A stretch of 64,000 bases of DNA from Deltaproteobacteria bacterium. Its GTDB lineage: Bacteria > Desulfobacterota > Syntrophobacteria > Syntrophobacterales > Syntrophobacteraceae. The notes beneath the pieces were generated by a model. That model had not been told where the DNA came from. It saw only the letters and a list, made by a program, of their open reading frames with translations, and made no database searches. The stretch spans positions 22,253 through 86,252 of the forward strand of contig JAAYVE010000030.1 in NCBI GenBank assembly GCA_012517315.1. Reading direction: 5' to 3'. The position numbers were made by a program, and so were the translations under genes. This document shows, piece by piece, positions 1-7,914 of this stretch (position 1 is the stretch's first letter; every line of letters starts with the position of its first letter).

Positions 1-1651
1 CGTCCCGTGCAAACGCTCTGTTGCAGCCGAGATAGAGGGAATTCAGGTCTTTCCAGAACACCCGCACGGGTATGGTGTCCAGGACGGACCGGAGCATGCG
101 CCGGGATTCCCGCAAGGCTTCATCCGCCCGTTTGTGCGCCGTGATGTCCACTCCCACGCATAGGATCTCCTGCACCACCCCATGGGGATCGCGAACCGCC
201 TTGTTGGTCCAGGTCACCCACATGCGACGACCGTCTTTGTGCATGTTCTCGTTTTCGTTTGTGTAGTAAGAATCGGGGTTGTTGCAGATGTCTTGGAGAA
301 GAGCCTTGAGGTCGCGCCCCGATGTTTCCACCTCCGGGACGATGGTCCCCACCACGTTACGGCCGATGATCTCCTCCTCGGAGAAGCCGAAGAATTCCTG
401 GGCGAATTCGTTGAAGAACGTCACGCAACCATGAGGATCCATCCTCAGGATGATGCTCCTCGCGTGCTGGACCAGTTCACGGTACTTGGCTTCACTGGCG
501 TGCAGGGCATCCTCTGCGCGTTTGCGATCGCTGACATCCCGCACGACGGCGATGAGCACACCTCGGCCGAACCATCGGCTGTGCCTGAGAGAAACCTCCA
601 CGTCAAAAACGCTTCCATCGTGGGGGCGAAGGGCTTTCCATTCAAAGACGAGGTTTTCTCCCGACATCGCCCGTTGCCAGATCCCGGAAAGGCGCTCTTG
701 TTGATTGTTTTCCCGAGCCGAGATTTCCGCGATCGTATATTCTCTGATCCTTTCACGCGGCAACCGAAACATGGAGAGCATGCGGTCGTTCACTTCGAGG
801 ATCCTGCCCTCCGGGTCCTGGACGATGAGGGCATCGTAGATGTCGTGGAATACCTGGCGGAGGTTCTGTTCGGATAGGGCAAGGGATTCCTTGGCCTTTT
901 CCTTCTCCGTCATTTCCGCCATGAGCATTCGGTTCCGCCGCCCCACTTCCCGCACGGAGATCAGTGCAGAAACGGTTATGAGCAGCACCAAGAGAAGCGC
1001 CCAATATTTGGCTTGGTCGAGGGTCGTGAGTTGGTCCAGAAGGGCCTGCTGCATGTACATTCCGGTCCCGATGTAGCACTGGAGTTCCGGGATTCCCATC
1101 ACAAAGGCAAGTTTTTCCTGTGCGGTCTGCTGACCGGGTGGATAGTAATGGTATCGGACAAACCCCCCATGGGTGTGAGAACGAGCCGTTTCTACCAGTT
1201 CGCGAATGATGTAGATCCCATGAACATCCTGCAGATCCCACTGGTTGTTCATCTCCATTCCCGGCTCAAAGGGCTGGACCAGCATGGTGCCGTCATAAGC
1301 GCTCATGAAAATGTAGTTGGGTCCGTACTGATCTTCGTACACAAGGCGCCGCACCCTGTCTCGAACGGCCGAAAGGGCGTCTTCTTTGGATGTTTCTCCC
1401 GACCTGACCCCCTGCACCACCGGTTCGATGGAATTCTTGGCCATGTGCACCAACTGGGTGAGCCCGGCTTTCCTTTGGGAATCCATACTCTTCAGAAGAT
1501 CCCTGGTCCAGAGATGAAAAAACAACAGGTTGGCCGCGGCGACGAAAGCCGCACTGAACAGGATGCGGGCATACGGCCCTCGCTTTCGTGTGACGGGATC
1601 ACTCTCCCGGTCGGATGGGGGCGATACCTCGATGAATTCCCGGTTTTTCAT
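1..1651 (-). CDS. Cache/PAS sensor protein, probably histidine kinase (C-terminus beyond window)
   Basis: This gene runs off the left edge, so only about 550 N-terminal residues are visible. An ATG at 1651 sits behind an AGGAG-type ribosome binding site. After a short cytoplasmic stretch there is a membrane segment (about residues 30-50), an extracytoplasmic region resembling a single Cache_2 domain (about 60-205, with the family-typical YIGTGMY near its end), and a second membrane segment (about 210-230). At least two PAS domains follow, ending in [12 protein letters not shown] and [16 protein letters not shown] PAC tails, and a third PAS begins at the edge. Cache domains bind small ligands outside the cytoplasm, so this is probably a chemical sensor. 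The output domain is not in the window; histidine kinase is the commonest arrangement, but a diguanylate cyclase is possible. Confidence 0.85.
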   Translation of the reverse strand, partial: MKNREFIEVSPPSDRESDPVTRKRGPYARILFSAAFVAAANLLFFHLWTRDLLKSMDSQRKAGLTQLVHMAKNSIEPVVQGVRSGETSKEDALSAVRDRVRRLVYEDQYGPNYIFMSAYDGTMLVQPFEPGMEMNNQWDLQDVHGIYIIRELVETARSHTHGGFVRYHYYPPGQQTAQEKLAFVMGIPELQCYIGTGMYMQQALLDQLTTLDQAKYWALLLVLLITVSALISVREVGRRNRMLMAEMTEKEKAKESLALSEQNLRQVFHDIYDALIVQDPEGRILEVNDRMLSMFRLPRERIREYTIAEISARENNQQERLSGIWQRAMSGENLVFEWKALRPHDGSVFDVEVSLRHSRWFGRGVLIAVVRDVSDRKRAEDALHASEAKYRELVQHARSIILRMDPHGCVTFFNEFAQEFFGFSEEEIIGRNVVGTIVPEVETSGRDLKALLQDICNNPDSYYTNENENMHKDGRRMWVTWTNKAVRDPHGVVQEILCVGVDITAHKRADEALRESRRMLRSVLDTIPVRVFWKDLNSLYLGCNRAFARD

Positions 1652-1720
1652 TCCGGCGCTCCTGACCCCCGTTGAGGGATCCTTTCAGGTTGACAACGGA
1701 CCAATTTCCACCTCCCCTGT

Positions 1721-3718
1721 TCATTGGGCATCTGAGTCCCGGCCGAACTGTGTGCGACTGAGGGTCGCGTAGAGGCCATCCCGGGCAAGCAGTTCCCGGT
1801 GCGTGCCCTGCTCCACAATCCTCCCCCTGTCCAGCACAAGAATGCGATCTGCGGCCAGGATGGTGCTCAGCCGGTGTGCAATGACAATGCTGGTGCGCCC
1901 GGCCATGATGTGTCTCAAGGACTCCTGGATGAGTACCTCAGACTCACTGTCCAGATGGCTCGTCGCCTCGTCCAGGACGAGAATGCGGGGGTTCTTGAGA
2001 ATGACCCGGGCCAGTGCGATGCGTTGCTTTTCCCCTCCGCTCAGCCTGTAGCCCCGTTCTCCCACGATCGTATCATAGCGATTGGGGAGGCCCATGATGA
2101 AGTCGTGAATGTTCGCGGCCCTGGCTGCCGCCTCGAGTTCCTCCTGGGTGGCATTCAGGTTGGCATAGAGGAGATTGGTGCGAATGGTATCGTGAAAGAG
2201 GTGCGTCTCCTGGGTCACCATGCCAATCTGCCTGTTCAAGGACTCGAGAGTGACCGTTCGCAGATCGTGGCCGTCCAGGAGGATTCGTCCTTGCGTCACA
2301 TCGTAGAGGCGGGGAATGAGGTAAGTGAGGGTGCTCTTCCCGGCACCACTCGGGCCGACCAGGGCGACCAGTTGACCCGGCAGAGCTTTGAAGGAAATGT
2401 TTCGGAGCGCGTATTCCCTTGCCTGACTGCGGGGAGCGTCCCCGCGCCCAAGTCGGTTCAACGGTGGATCCTTTGCCTCCCCGTCACCCCGACGACCCGA
2501 CATGGAAGGGTGTGGTCCTACCACACTTGCCACACCTCCCGAAAAAACCGCCTTGACTTCGGCCATCATGCCGTAGCGGCGCACATCCTGCAAGAGGAAC
2601 CGATCCTCCATGCGATAAGCAAAAGAGACATCCTCGAAAACCAGTTCGCCGCTCACATCCGTCAAGACCACCGCATCCCGTCCGTCCTGGATCTCCACCG
2701 GAAGATCCAGCACTTCGAACACCCTCTCGAAGCTCACCATGGAGGTGGCGAATTCCACCGGGGCATTGGCCAACGCCCGCAAGGAAGCGTAGAAACCAGC
2801 CAGGTAAGCGGCAAAGGCCACGATGGTCCCGATGCTCAGCCCTCCGCTTGCGGCCAAATGACCGCCGATGCCGTAGATGAGGGACGTTCCCACCGCGCTC
2901 ACTAAGCCGATCATCATCACCATGGCGGACCCCATGACCGCCCGTTCCACTCCCATTTGCCGCACAGCAACCGCCCGTTCCCCAAAGCGGTCGATTTCCA
3001 TGGATGAACGCCCGAAAAGCTTGACCAGGATTGCCCCGCCAATGGAAAGGGTTTCATTGACCATGGCGTTCATCTGGGCGTTGGCCTCCATTTGGCGACG
3101 GGAAACCGTTCGCAGACGCCTGCTCATGGGGCGGGCAATTCCGAAATGCAGGGGCAGGACTGCAATGCTCAAAAGAGAGAGCCGCCAATCCAGGGCGACC
3201 ATCACGGAAAGAAGAGCCAACGCCTGGACCAAGTTGCTCACGATGTCCACGATAGTATTGCTGATGGCGTTGTGCGCCCCGACCACGTCCATGTTGAGGC
3301 GGCTCATGAGCTCTCCCGTCTTGGTGTGGGTGAAAAAGCGCAGAGACATGCGCTGCAGGTGACTGTAGAGGGCAATGCGCAAATCGAAGATGACTCCTTC
3401 GCCGATGGAGGCGTTCACCCTGCGCTGGAGAACGGACAACCCCCCCGTGGAAACGGGAAGAAGGAGCAGCAGCAGGCTCAGCCACAGGAGACGGTCCCGG
3501 TCCCCTGAAGGAATGGTTCGGTCGATGAGGTCCCTGAGCACCAATGGCTGGATGAGATTGAGACCCGTGACCGCGAGGATGAAACAAAGAAGGGCCAGGA
3601 TCTTCCATCGATACGGAAAACCGTAGGAGAGAGAACGCTTGAGGAGCTTCCACGTAACTTGCGGCCTCTCATCCGATGCCAGCAGAGCACCTCGCCAGCC
3701 TGCGCCTTGGAAAGCCAT
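1721..3718 (-). CDS. ABC exporter, fused permease and ATPase (MsbA/LmrA type)
   Basis: This 665-residue half-transporter has an N-terminal six-helix ABC transmembrane domain (about residues 35-320) and a C-terminal nucleotide-binding domain. Walker A is GPSGAGKST, the signature is LSGGEKQR, Walker B is ILVLDEATS, and a switch histidine lies in IVIAHRLST. Such proteins act as dimers in the inner membrane and export lipids, peptides or drugs; the substrate cannot be read from sequence. One oddity is an extra segment of about 55 residues, rich in G, R, P and S, between the first strands of the ATPase domain (FEDVSFAY) and the strand before Walker A (LRNISF); see findings. The gene is not clearly co-transcribed with the sensor downstream, since 69 bases separate them. 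Confidence 0.93.
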   Translation of the reverse strand: MAFQGAGWRGALLASDERPQVTWKLLKRSLSYGFPYRWKILALLCFILAVTGLNLIQPLVLRDLIDRTIPSGDRDRLLWLSLLLLLLPVSTGGLSVLQRRVNASIGEGVIFDLRIALYSHLQRMSLRFFTHTKTGELMSRLNMDVVGAHNAISNTIVDIVSNLVQALALLSVMVALDWRLSLLSIAVLPLHFGIARPMSRRLRTVSRRQMEANAQMNAMVNETLSIGGAILVKLFGRSSMEIDRFGERAVAVRQMGVERAVMGSAMVMMIGLVSAVGTSLIYGIGGHLAASGGLSIGTIVAFAAYLAGFYASLRALANAPVEFATSMVSFERVFEVLDLPVEIQDGRDAVVLTDVSGELVFEDVSFAYRMEDRFLLQDVRRYGMMAEVKAVFSGGVASVVGPHPSMSGRRGDGEAKDPPLNRLGRGDAPRSQAREYALRNISFKALPGQLVALVGPSGAGKSTLTYLIPRLYDVTQGRILLDGHDLRTVTLESLNRQIGMVTQETHLFHDTIRTNLLYANLNATQEELEAAARAANIHDFIMGLPNRYDTIVGERGYRLSGGEKQRIALARVILKNPRILVLDEATSHLDSESEVLIQESLRHIMAGRTSIVIAHRLSTILAADRILVLDRGRIVEQGTHRELLARDGLYATLSRTQFGRDSDAQ

Positions 3719-3831
3719 GGTTAAACGCCTGTGTACGCCGTTTCTGTCAACAAGAGAGGAAGCTCCCCGCAGACTTTTGCATTGTGGAATCAGGGGAAGT
3801 GCCCGCTCTTTGCATAGAGCCGAATTAAAAT

Positions 3832-3870
3832 ATTATGCCACAATGAGTCACTCCCGAAAACGGGTGACTC
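3832..3870 (-). promoter_or_regulatory. Possible promoter and overlapping inverted repeat upstream of the ABC exporter
   Basis: On the minus strand a CATAAT -10-like box (3837-3832) lies 17 bases from a weak TTTTCG -35-like box (3860-3855). An inverted repeat at 3845-3870 (GAGTCA and CCCG arms around an AAAA loop, with a two-base bulge) covers the -35 region, so it could be an operator. It has no T-run on either strand, which argues against an intrinsic terminator. Confidence 0.35.
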
Positions 3871-3905
3871 CACAAGCCCTTCTCCGTGCGGCTTGCACTA
3901 TCCGC

Positions 3906-3934
3906 TTGACAGGCCAGTTCCCCGGCAGTAAACA
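3906..3934 (+). promoter_or_regulatory. Promoter for the cobalamin riboswitch transcript
   Basis: A perfect TTGACA -35 box (3906-3911) is followed after 17 bases by TAAACA (3929-3934), a weak -10 box. The predicted start near 3941 lies just ahead of the riboswitch, which is where its promoter should be. Confidence 0.5.
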
Positions 3935-3957
3935 GGTTGTTGCAATGCAAAAAAATA

Positions 3958-4142
3958 TGATCGGCATCAGGTGCCGCGAGGGTTAAAAGGGAATCCCGTG
4001 TGAATCGGGAACGGTCCCGCCGCTGTGATCGGGGACGAAATCCGGGTGGACCACTGCTTCTTCTGAAGGGGAACGGGAAGGTCCGGAGAGTAGGAAGATC
4101 CGAGAGTCAGAAGACCTGCCTGAGAGCCGCAGGTGATCTGTA
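3958..4142 (+). promoter_or_regulatory. Cobalamin (B12) riboswitch
   Basis: The conserved core is readable. It includes the TTAAAAGGGAA box (3983-3993), the GAATC and GGGAACGGTCCCGCCGCTGTGA stretches, a CCACTGC element near 4050, GGGAAGGTC, AGTAGGAAGATCCGAGAGT and the B12 box AGTCAGAAGACCTGCC (4105-4120). The outer ends are approximate, set by weak P1 pairing near 3960 and 4140. The switch senses adenosyl- or other cobalamins and normally lowers expression of downstream genes when B12 is plentiful. It precedes a small unknown gene and cbiK on the same strand, which fits control of cobalamin synthesis. Confidence 0.95.
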
Positions 4143-4270
4143 CGTGGAGATGCGCGATCCCCGGTGAAGGATGAGAAAACAGGGTGCAATCCTCAGGGCC
4201 GAGTGCTTCGAGGATTTTTTTTTGCTCGCGCTTTTCCATGGAATCCCGGCGAAACCGGTCCACTGCAATC

Positions 4271-4309
4271 GGTGTGCTGTTCACCCCTGGACAACGGGGT
4301 GTACACACC
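4271..4309 (+). promoter_or_regulatory. Hairpin between riboswitch and first gene, possible expression platform
   Basis: Two nested stems are visible: GGTGTG (4271-4276) with CACACC (4304-4309), and CACCCC (4282-4287) with GGGGTG (4296-4301). No T-run follows, so it does not look like an intrinsic terminator. It ends about 11 bases before the GGAGG of the next gene and could influence translation, but a link to the aptamer is unproven. Confidence 0.35.
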
Positions 4310-4330
4310 TTCCCGTGACGGAGGAAGCAC

Positions 4331-4588
4331 ATGAAAAAGGGTTTGGTCGTCTACGTCACCGCGGGCAAGGAGGCGGTCATGGCCGACTCGTCCATCCAGG
4401 AATTCCCCCTGTTGAAACGAGAGGATGCGGCTACTGTTTGCTTCGCGACTTCAGAGGACGAAGTCGCATACGGGTGGTGGCACATGATCTCAAGAGGCAT
4501 GCATCAGGTTTTCCTCATGACGGCAGCCTACGACGCCGTATCGGGGCAACTGGAACCTCACGGAACCCCGCTTCGTCTGTATGGCTGA
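4331..4588 (+). CDS. Small unknown protein A of the riboswitch locus (85 aa)
   Basis: I do not recognise this family. The start is supported by GGAGGAAGCAC just before the ATG. The protein is soluble, with no signal peptide or membrane segment, and begins MKKGLVVYV like the first strand of an alpha/beta fold. It is clearly related to the 88-residue protein at 5946-6212. The shared pattern is MKxGxxVY near the N-terminus, then VCxATS, WWxxIxxGMH and AAYD. It is the first gene behind the cobalamin riboswitch and is followed by cbiK, so a role in cobalamin or tetrapyrrole metabolism is a reasonable inference. The conserved Trp pair, Met-His and Tyr-Asp could form a ligand site, but no function can be assigned. 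Confidence 0.8.
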   Translation: MKKGLVVYVTAGKEAVMADSSIQEFPLLKREDAATVCFATSEDEVAYGWWHMISRGMHQVFLMTAAYDAVSGQLEPHGTPLRLYG

Positions 4589-4725
4589 AACACCTCACTC
4601 GTTCCCGCTCAACGCTGTTGGAAAAGGAGGATTTCCCTCGCATCTCTCAATGAGGGTTTTGATTTTTCACTGCAATGATCACGGGATGGAAGACAAAGAT
4701 TAACAGACCGGAAAAGGAGGGTACC

Positions 4726-5610
4726 ATGAGGAGAGGATTCGCCGTCAGTGCCGCTGTCATTGGGCTCGTATTGCTTTGTTCCGCTTATGGTTTCGCAGCC
4801 CATGGGGAGAAGCGCCCCGAAAAGAGGGCCATCCTCCTGGCTGCTTTCGGAACCACGGTTCCGGAGGCACAAAAAACCCTCGACCAGGTCACTCAAAGGG
4901 TGAGGCAAGCCTTTCCCGGAGTGGATATCCGGTGGGGTTACACCTCCTCCCTCGTGAGAAAGAAACTCGCAAAGCAGGGCAAGGTCTATGATTCCCCTGA
5001 AACGGCACTCTCAAGGCTCATGGACGAGGGGTACACGCATGTGGCGGTCCTTTCTCTTCACACCATCCCGGGAGAGGAGTTCCACGACCTCAACCGGAAC
5101 TGTAAACTGTTCGGACAGATGGCTGGGGGGTTCGACCGGATTCTGGTCGCGTGGCCTCTTCTGTCCTCCCACGATGACACGACCCGGGCAGCCACTGCTG
5201 TACTCAAGCACATACCCCGGGAGCGGAAGCCACAGGACGCCGTGATCCTCATGGGCCATGGAAGCGAGCATCACCCGGCCGATGCCATGTATTCTGCCAT
5301 GAACATAGTCCTCCAGGAGATGGACCCCAACGTCTTCATCGCCACCGTGGAAGGGTACCCCAGTCTGGAGGATATTCTGCCGAAACTCGAGAAGAAGGGC
5401 GCAAGGAAGGTCTATCTCATGCCGTTCATGGCGGTGGCTGGAGACCATGCGAGAAACGACATGGCCGGTGACGATCCCGACAGCTGGAAGTCCGTGTTGA
5501 AGAAAAAGGGCTACACCTGCGAGGTCGTTCTAAAAGGGACGGCGGAGTACCCTGACGTGGTGGACATCTGGCTGGATCATCTGCGGTCTGCATTCGCCCA
5601 TTTCAACTAG
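4726..5610 (+). CDS. cbiK: Sirohydrochlorin cobaltochelatase CbiK, exported (CbiK-P type)
   Basis: This 294-residue chelatase inserts cobalt into sirohydrochlorin in the early (anaerobic) cobalamin pathway, and related proteins can insert iron. The start at 4726 is set by AAAAGGAGG seven bases upstream. The first roughly 24 residues form a Sec signal peptide (MRRG, a hydrophobic core, then AYGFAA), so the mature enzyme should be periplasmic, as in the Desulfovibrio CbiK-P form. The body opens with ILLAAFGTT. Two likely metal/active-site histidine regions are LHTIPGEEFHDL and MGHGSEHH, matching the two catalytic histidines of the family. It lies behind a cobalamin riboswitch and between two copies of an unknown small protein. 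A chelatase outside the cytoplasm is odd for B12 synthesis, and heme or metal handling has been proposed for such forms. Confidence 0.95.
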   Translation: MRRGFAVSAAVIGLVLLCSAYGFAAHGEKRPEKRAILLAAFGTTVPEAQKTLDQVTQRVRQAFPGVDIRWGYTSSLVRKKLAKQGKVYDSPETALSRLMDEGYTHVAVLSLHTIPGEEFHDLNRNCKLFGQMAGGFDRILVAWPLLSSHDDTTRAATAVLKHIPRERKPQDAVILMGHGSEHHPADAMYSAMNIVLQEMDPNVFIATVEGYPSLEDILPKLEKKGARKVYLMPFMAVAGDHARNDMAGDDPDSWKSVLKKKGYTCEVVLKGTAEYPDVVDIWLDHLRSAFAHFN

Positions 5611-5644
5611 CCGTCCCTTTCCCTGGGAGAGGGGGGTCTCAGCG

Positions 5645-5809
5645 ATGAAAACAGAAACACGCTGCAAGGAATGCGGCAGGATCTTCATTCGGTATGCTTA
5701 TCACAGGATCACTCGGTGTGAAGAATGCCGACGAGCAGCCCGGATTCAACGGTCCGACCATTCGGGACAAATGGAAGATCCTGAAATGAAAACGATGGCC
5801 AAACCCTGA
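5645..5809 (+). CDS. Zinc-ribbon microprotein (54 aa)
   Basis: An ATG at 5645, preceded by a purine-rich AGAGGGGGG, opens a 54-codon frame ending in TGA at 5807-5809. The product has two CxxC knuckles (CKEC near residue 7 and CEEC near residue 25), spaced as in a small treble-clef or zinc-ribbon finger, and a basic middle. I do not recognise the family. It lies 34 bases after cbiK and before the second small paralogue, so it is probably in the same transcript. The codon pattern and binding site look real, but at this size a chance frame cannot be excluded. Confidence 0.6.
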   Translation: MKTETRCKECGRIFIRYAYHRITRCEECRRAARIQRSDHSGQMEDPEMKTMAKP

Positions 5810-5845
5810 CCGCCCGTCCCGTACTCACCTGGGGCAAGCATTTCC

Positions 5846-5877
5846 GGATTCCGCCTGCTTTTGCCGGGGCGGAATCC
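5846..5877 (+). repeat. 10-bp perfect inverted repeat in the cbiK locus
   Basis: GGATTCCGCC (5846-5855) and GGCGGAATCC (5868-5877) can form a 10-bp stem with a 12-base loop. There is no T-run after it, so it is more likely an mRNA processing or stability element than a terminator. Confidence 0.4.
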
Positions 5878-5945
5878 CGGGGAAGTCCCTGAGGCTGTCG
5901 GAAACCCCATCGAGGTGAACCATAGGCATATCGGAGCGGGTTCTG

Positions 5946-6212
5946 ATGAAGCACGGCATGATTGTCTATCTGAGGAACGTTTCGCAAGATGAAAACGCCG
6001 GCGGCGGGATCGACACCTTCATCCAAAATGTCCGGACATTGGACGTGAACGCCGTCTGCCTGGCCACCTCACAGGAACAGATCCTCCAGTGCTGGTGGTC
6101 CCTGATTCGGGAGGGAATGCACAGGATCAGCTACGTGAGTGCGGCATACGATTCGGCGGGAAACAGTCTGCACTCCTTCAGCTCTCCTTCCGAGCTCATG
6201 GGATGCACTTGA
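5946..6212 (+). CDS. Small unknown protein B of the riboswitch locus (88 aa), paralogue of A
   Basis: This product aligns over its whole length with the 85-residue protein at 4331-4588. Shared elements are MKxGxxVY, VCxATS, WWxxIxxGMH and AAYD, while the middle and C-terminus have diverged. It has no signal peptide or membrane helix. A GGAGCGGG motif precedes the ATG. It lies about 340 bases after cbiK with the zinc-ribbon gene between, and may be part of the riboswitch-controlled transcript, though the hairpin at 5846-5877 sits between them. Function is unknown. Two diverged copies flanking cbiK suggest either distinct partners or a heterodimer, which is inference. Confidence 0.8.
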   Translation: MKHGMIVYLRNVSQDENAGGGIDTFIQNVRTLDVNAVCLATSQEQILQCWWSLIREGMHRISYVSAAYDSAGNSLHSFSSPSELMGCT

Positions 6213-6427
6213 CAGGGGATCCCCTCGAAAGGTCTCGCGGTAAGTCCTTCGCCTGTCCAATTCCCTGTGAGATTCTGTTCCCGCTACTGCGGATGCACTT
6301 TCATCGTTGGCGCGGCTCCAGTTTTCCCCCCCCTTGAATATTGACCGTGTCATGGCAATGTTCCGCCCCGGCTCCCGTCGACATCGCCTTAAGCCTCAAC
6401 AGAGCAGGAATGTCCTGGATCCCTTTC

Positions 6428-6835
6428 TCACCCGAGCCAGCGGGCTACGGCGTAGCTTGCCCATGCCACTGAACCGCTCAGGAAAACCCCCCAGGCGATA
6501 TCCACCATCACCAGCGGCAGCGGCCATCCCTTCAAAGTCGCAAGGTTGGTCAGGTCGTACGTGCTGTAGGTGAAAAGCCCAAAAAGGGCTCCGTAAACGA
6601 GCGCATAACTCCACGACTCCCTCTCGACGGCTGGCAGCACGGCAAAAATGAGGATGCCCGCCACGAAAAGGAGGTAAAAAATGAATGCCGCCCCCCAATT
6701 GACGCGCTCGGCAAATAGCCCTTCCAGTTGACTTTGGTAAAATCCCCTGGCCACAAGGCCCAGCCAGATGAAATCAAGAACGAGAAAGATGGGGATAGTG
6801 ACGAGGTATAAATAGGCGATCCTACCCCAAGACAT
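6428..6835 (-). CDS. DUF2177 family membrane protein
   Basis: This 135-residue protein has about four transmembrane helices and matches the DUF2177 pattern: an LDFIWLG motif in the first helix, GFY after it, and TYDLTNLATLKGWP between helices three and four. The start is supported by AAAGGAGT before the ATG. The molecular role of the family is unknown. It stands alone on the minus strand, divergent from the DUF3108 gene. Confidence 0.88.
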   Translation of the reverse strand: MSWGRIAYLYLVTIPIFLVLDFIWLGLVARGFYQSQLEGLFAERVNWGAAFIFYLLFVAGILIFAVLPAVERESWSYALVYGALFGLFTYSTYDLTNLATLKGWPLPLVMVDIAWGVFLSGSVAWASYAVARWLG

Positions 6836-7075
6836 GACAGACTCCTTTCGTCATGGGCATCACTCGACTCAAACAAGATGCACAACGGATCTGTTCAGTC
6901 AAACTAATCTCTTTTTCAGGGGCAGCAACACGCCCCCTCCTGCCAGGACATGAACGGGCAAACGGGGATATTTCCCTTGCCGCAGGTTTCGAATCCGGAG
7001 AAAATGCCCTGGATTGCCCACCGTCGAAAAATGAATGGATTCCTCATCGAGGGAAAACGGGCGGAAGGGAGAACG

Positions 7076-7879
7076 ATGGTCGTTCAAGGCATCTTCAGGA
7101 AACACCTCTACTCGCTGACTGCCCTGCTCCTCTTCGTTTTGCTTCACGGGGGAGCGGCCGTGGGACAGTCTTCCAGGCACGAGGGCGGCGCACCTCCTTT
7201 CAAGACCGGCGAGAGACTCTCCTACCAGCTCCGTTGGGGCATCCTTCCTGCCGGAACCGTGGTGCTGGAGGTTCTCCCCATGGAAACCGTCTCCGGGGTC
7301 ACCGCCCATCATTTTGCCATGACTGCCACGAGCAGCGGCTACGTGGACCTCGTCTATCCCGTACGCGACCGGGTGGATGCCTATGCTGATCTGGCGGCCG
7401 GCCGGTCTTTGCTTTATAGAAAGAAACAGCGGGAAGGTCGCCACAGGCGAGACGAGACAGTCCGTTTCGATTGGACTGGTTCCCGTGCCGCCTACGAGAA
7501 CTTCGGGAAGAAAAGAAACCCCATTCCCGTCGGTCCGGGGACCTTTGACCCATTGTCCGTCTTTTACGCATTCAGAATGCAGGAAATCCGCGAAAACATC
7601 GAACTCCATGCTCCCGTTTCAGACGGAAAAAAGTGTGTGACGGGGGTCGCTCGAGTCCGGACGCGAGAAAAGATCCGCCTATGGGGCCAGGAATTGGAAA
7701 CATACTTGGTGGAACCGGACCTGAAACACGTGGGGGGCGTTTTCAGGAAGAGTGACGATGCCGCCCTGAGAGTATGGGTGACGGCGGACGAGAAGAAAAT
7801 CCCGGTGAGGATCGCCAGCCGTGTTGCCCTCGGGAGCTTCGTAGCCGACCTCGTTCCCGCTGACTCCAGGGTCGAGTGA
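7076..7879 (+). CDS. DUF3108 domain exported protein
   Basis: The 267-residue product starts with a signal peptide (MVVQG, basic residues, then a leucine-rich core ending HGGAAVGQ), so it is probably periplasmic. The rest matches DUF3108, a beta-rich family: GERLSYQLRWGILPAGTVVLEV near the N-terminus, RVDAYAD, and a late region on conversion factors ending RIASRVALGSFVADL. The start at 7076 is chosen over upstream in-frame ATGs because GGGAG lies just before it and it begins the signal peptide. Family function is unknown, although an outer-membrane or lipid-binding role is often suspected. It ends next to the FliK-like gene, so the two may be co-transcribed. Confidence 0.85.
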   Translation: MVVQGIFRKHLYSLTALLLFVLLHGGAAVGQSSRHEGGAPPFKTGERLSYQLRWGILPAGTVVLEVLPMETVSGVTAHHFAMTATSSGYVDLVYPVRDRVDAYADLAAGRSLLYRKKQREGRHRRDETVRFDWTGSRAAYENFGKKRNPIPVGPGTFDPLSVFYAFRMQEIRENIELHAPVSDGKKCVTGVARVRTREKIRLWGQELETYLVEPDLKHVGGVFRKSDDAALRVWVTADEKKIPVRIASRVALGSFVADLVPADSRVE

Positions 7880-7914
7880 TTCGTGTTTACCCCTTTGCCG
7901 GATGGGAAGGCGCC

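Noticed and set aside
182..877. Long open frame on the plus strand over the sensor kinase gene
   Set aside because: It is the reverse of a convincing Cache/PAS coding region, has no domain, and its proline- and histidine-rich translation is typical of antisense frames in GC-rich DNA.
4650..4703. 17-codon frame between the first small gene and cbiK
   Set aside because: An AAGGAGG lies about 20 bases upstream, too far for the ATG, and the peptide has no feature to support it.
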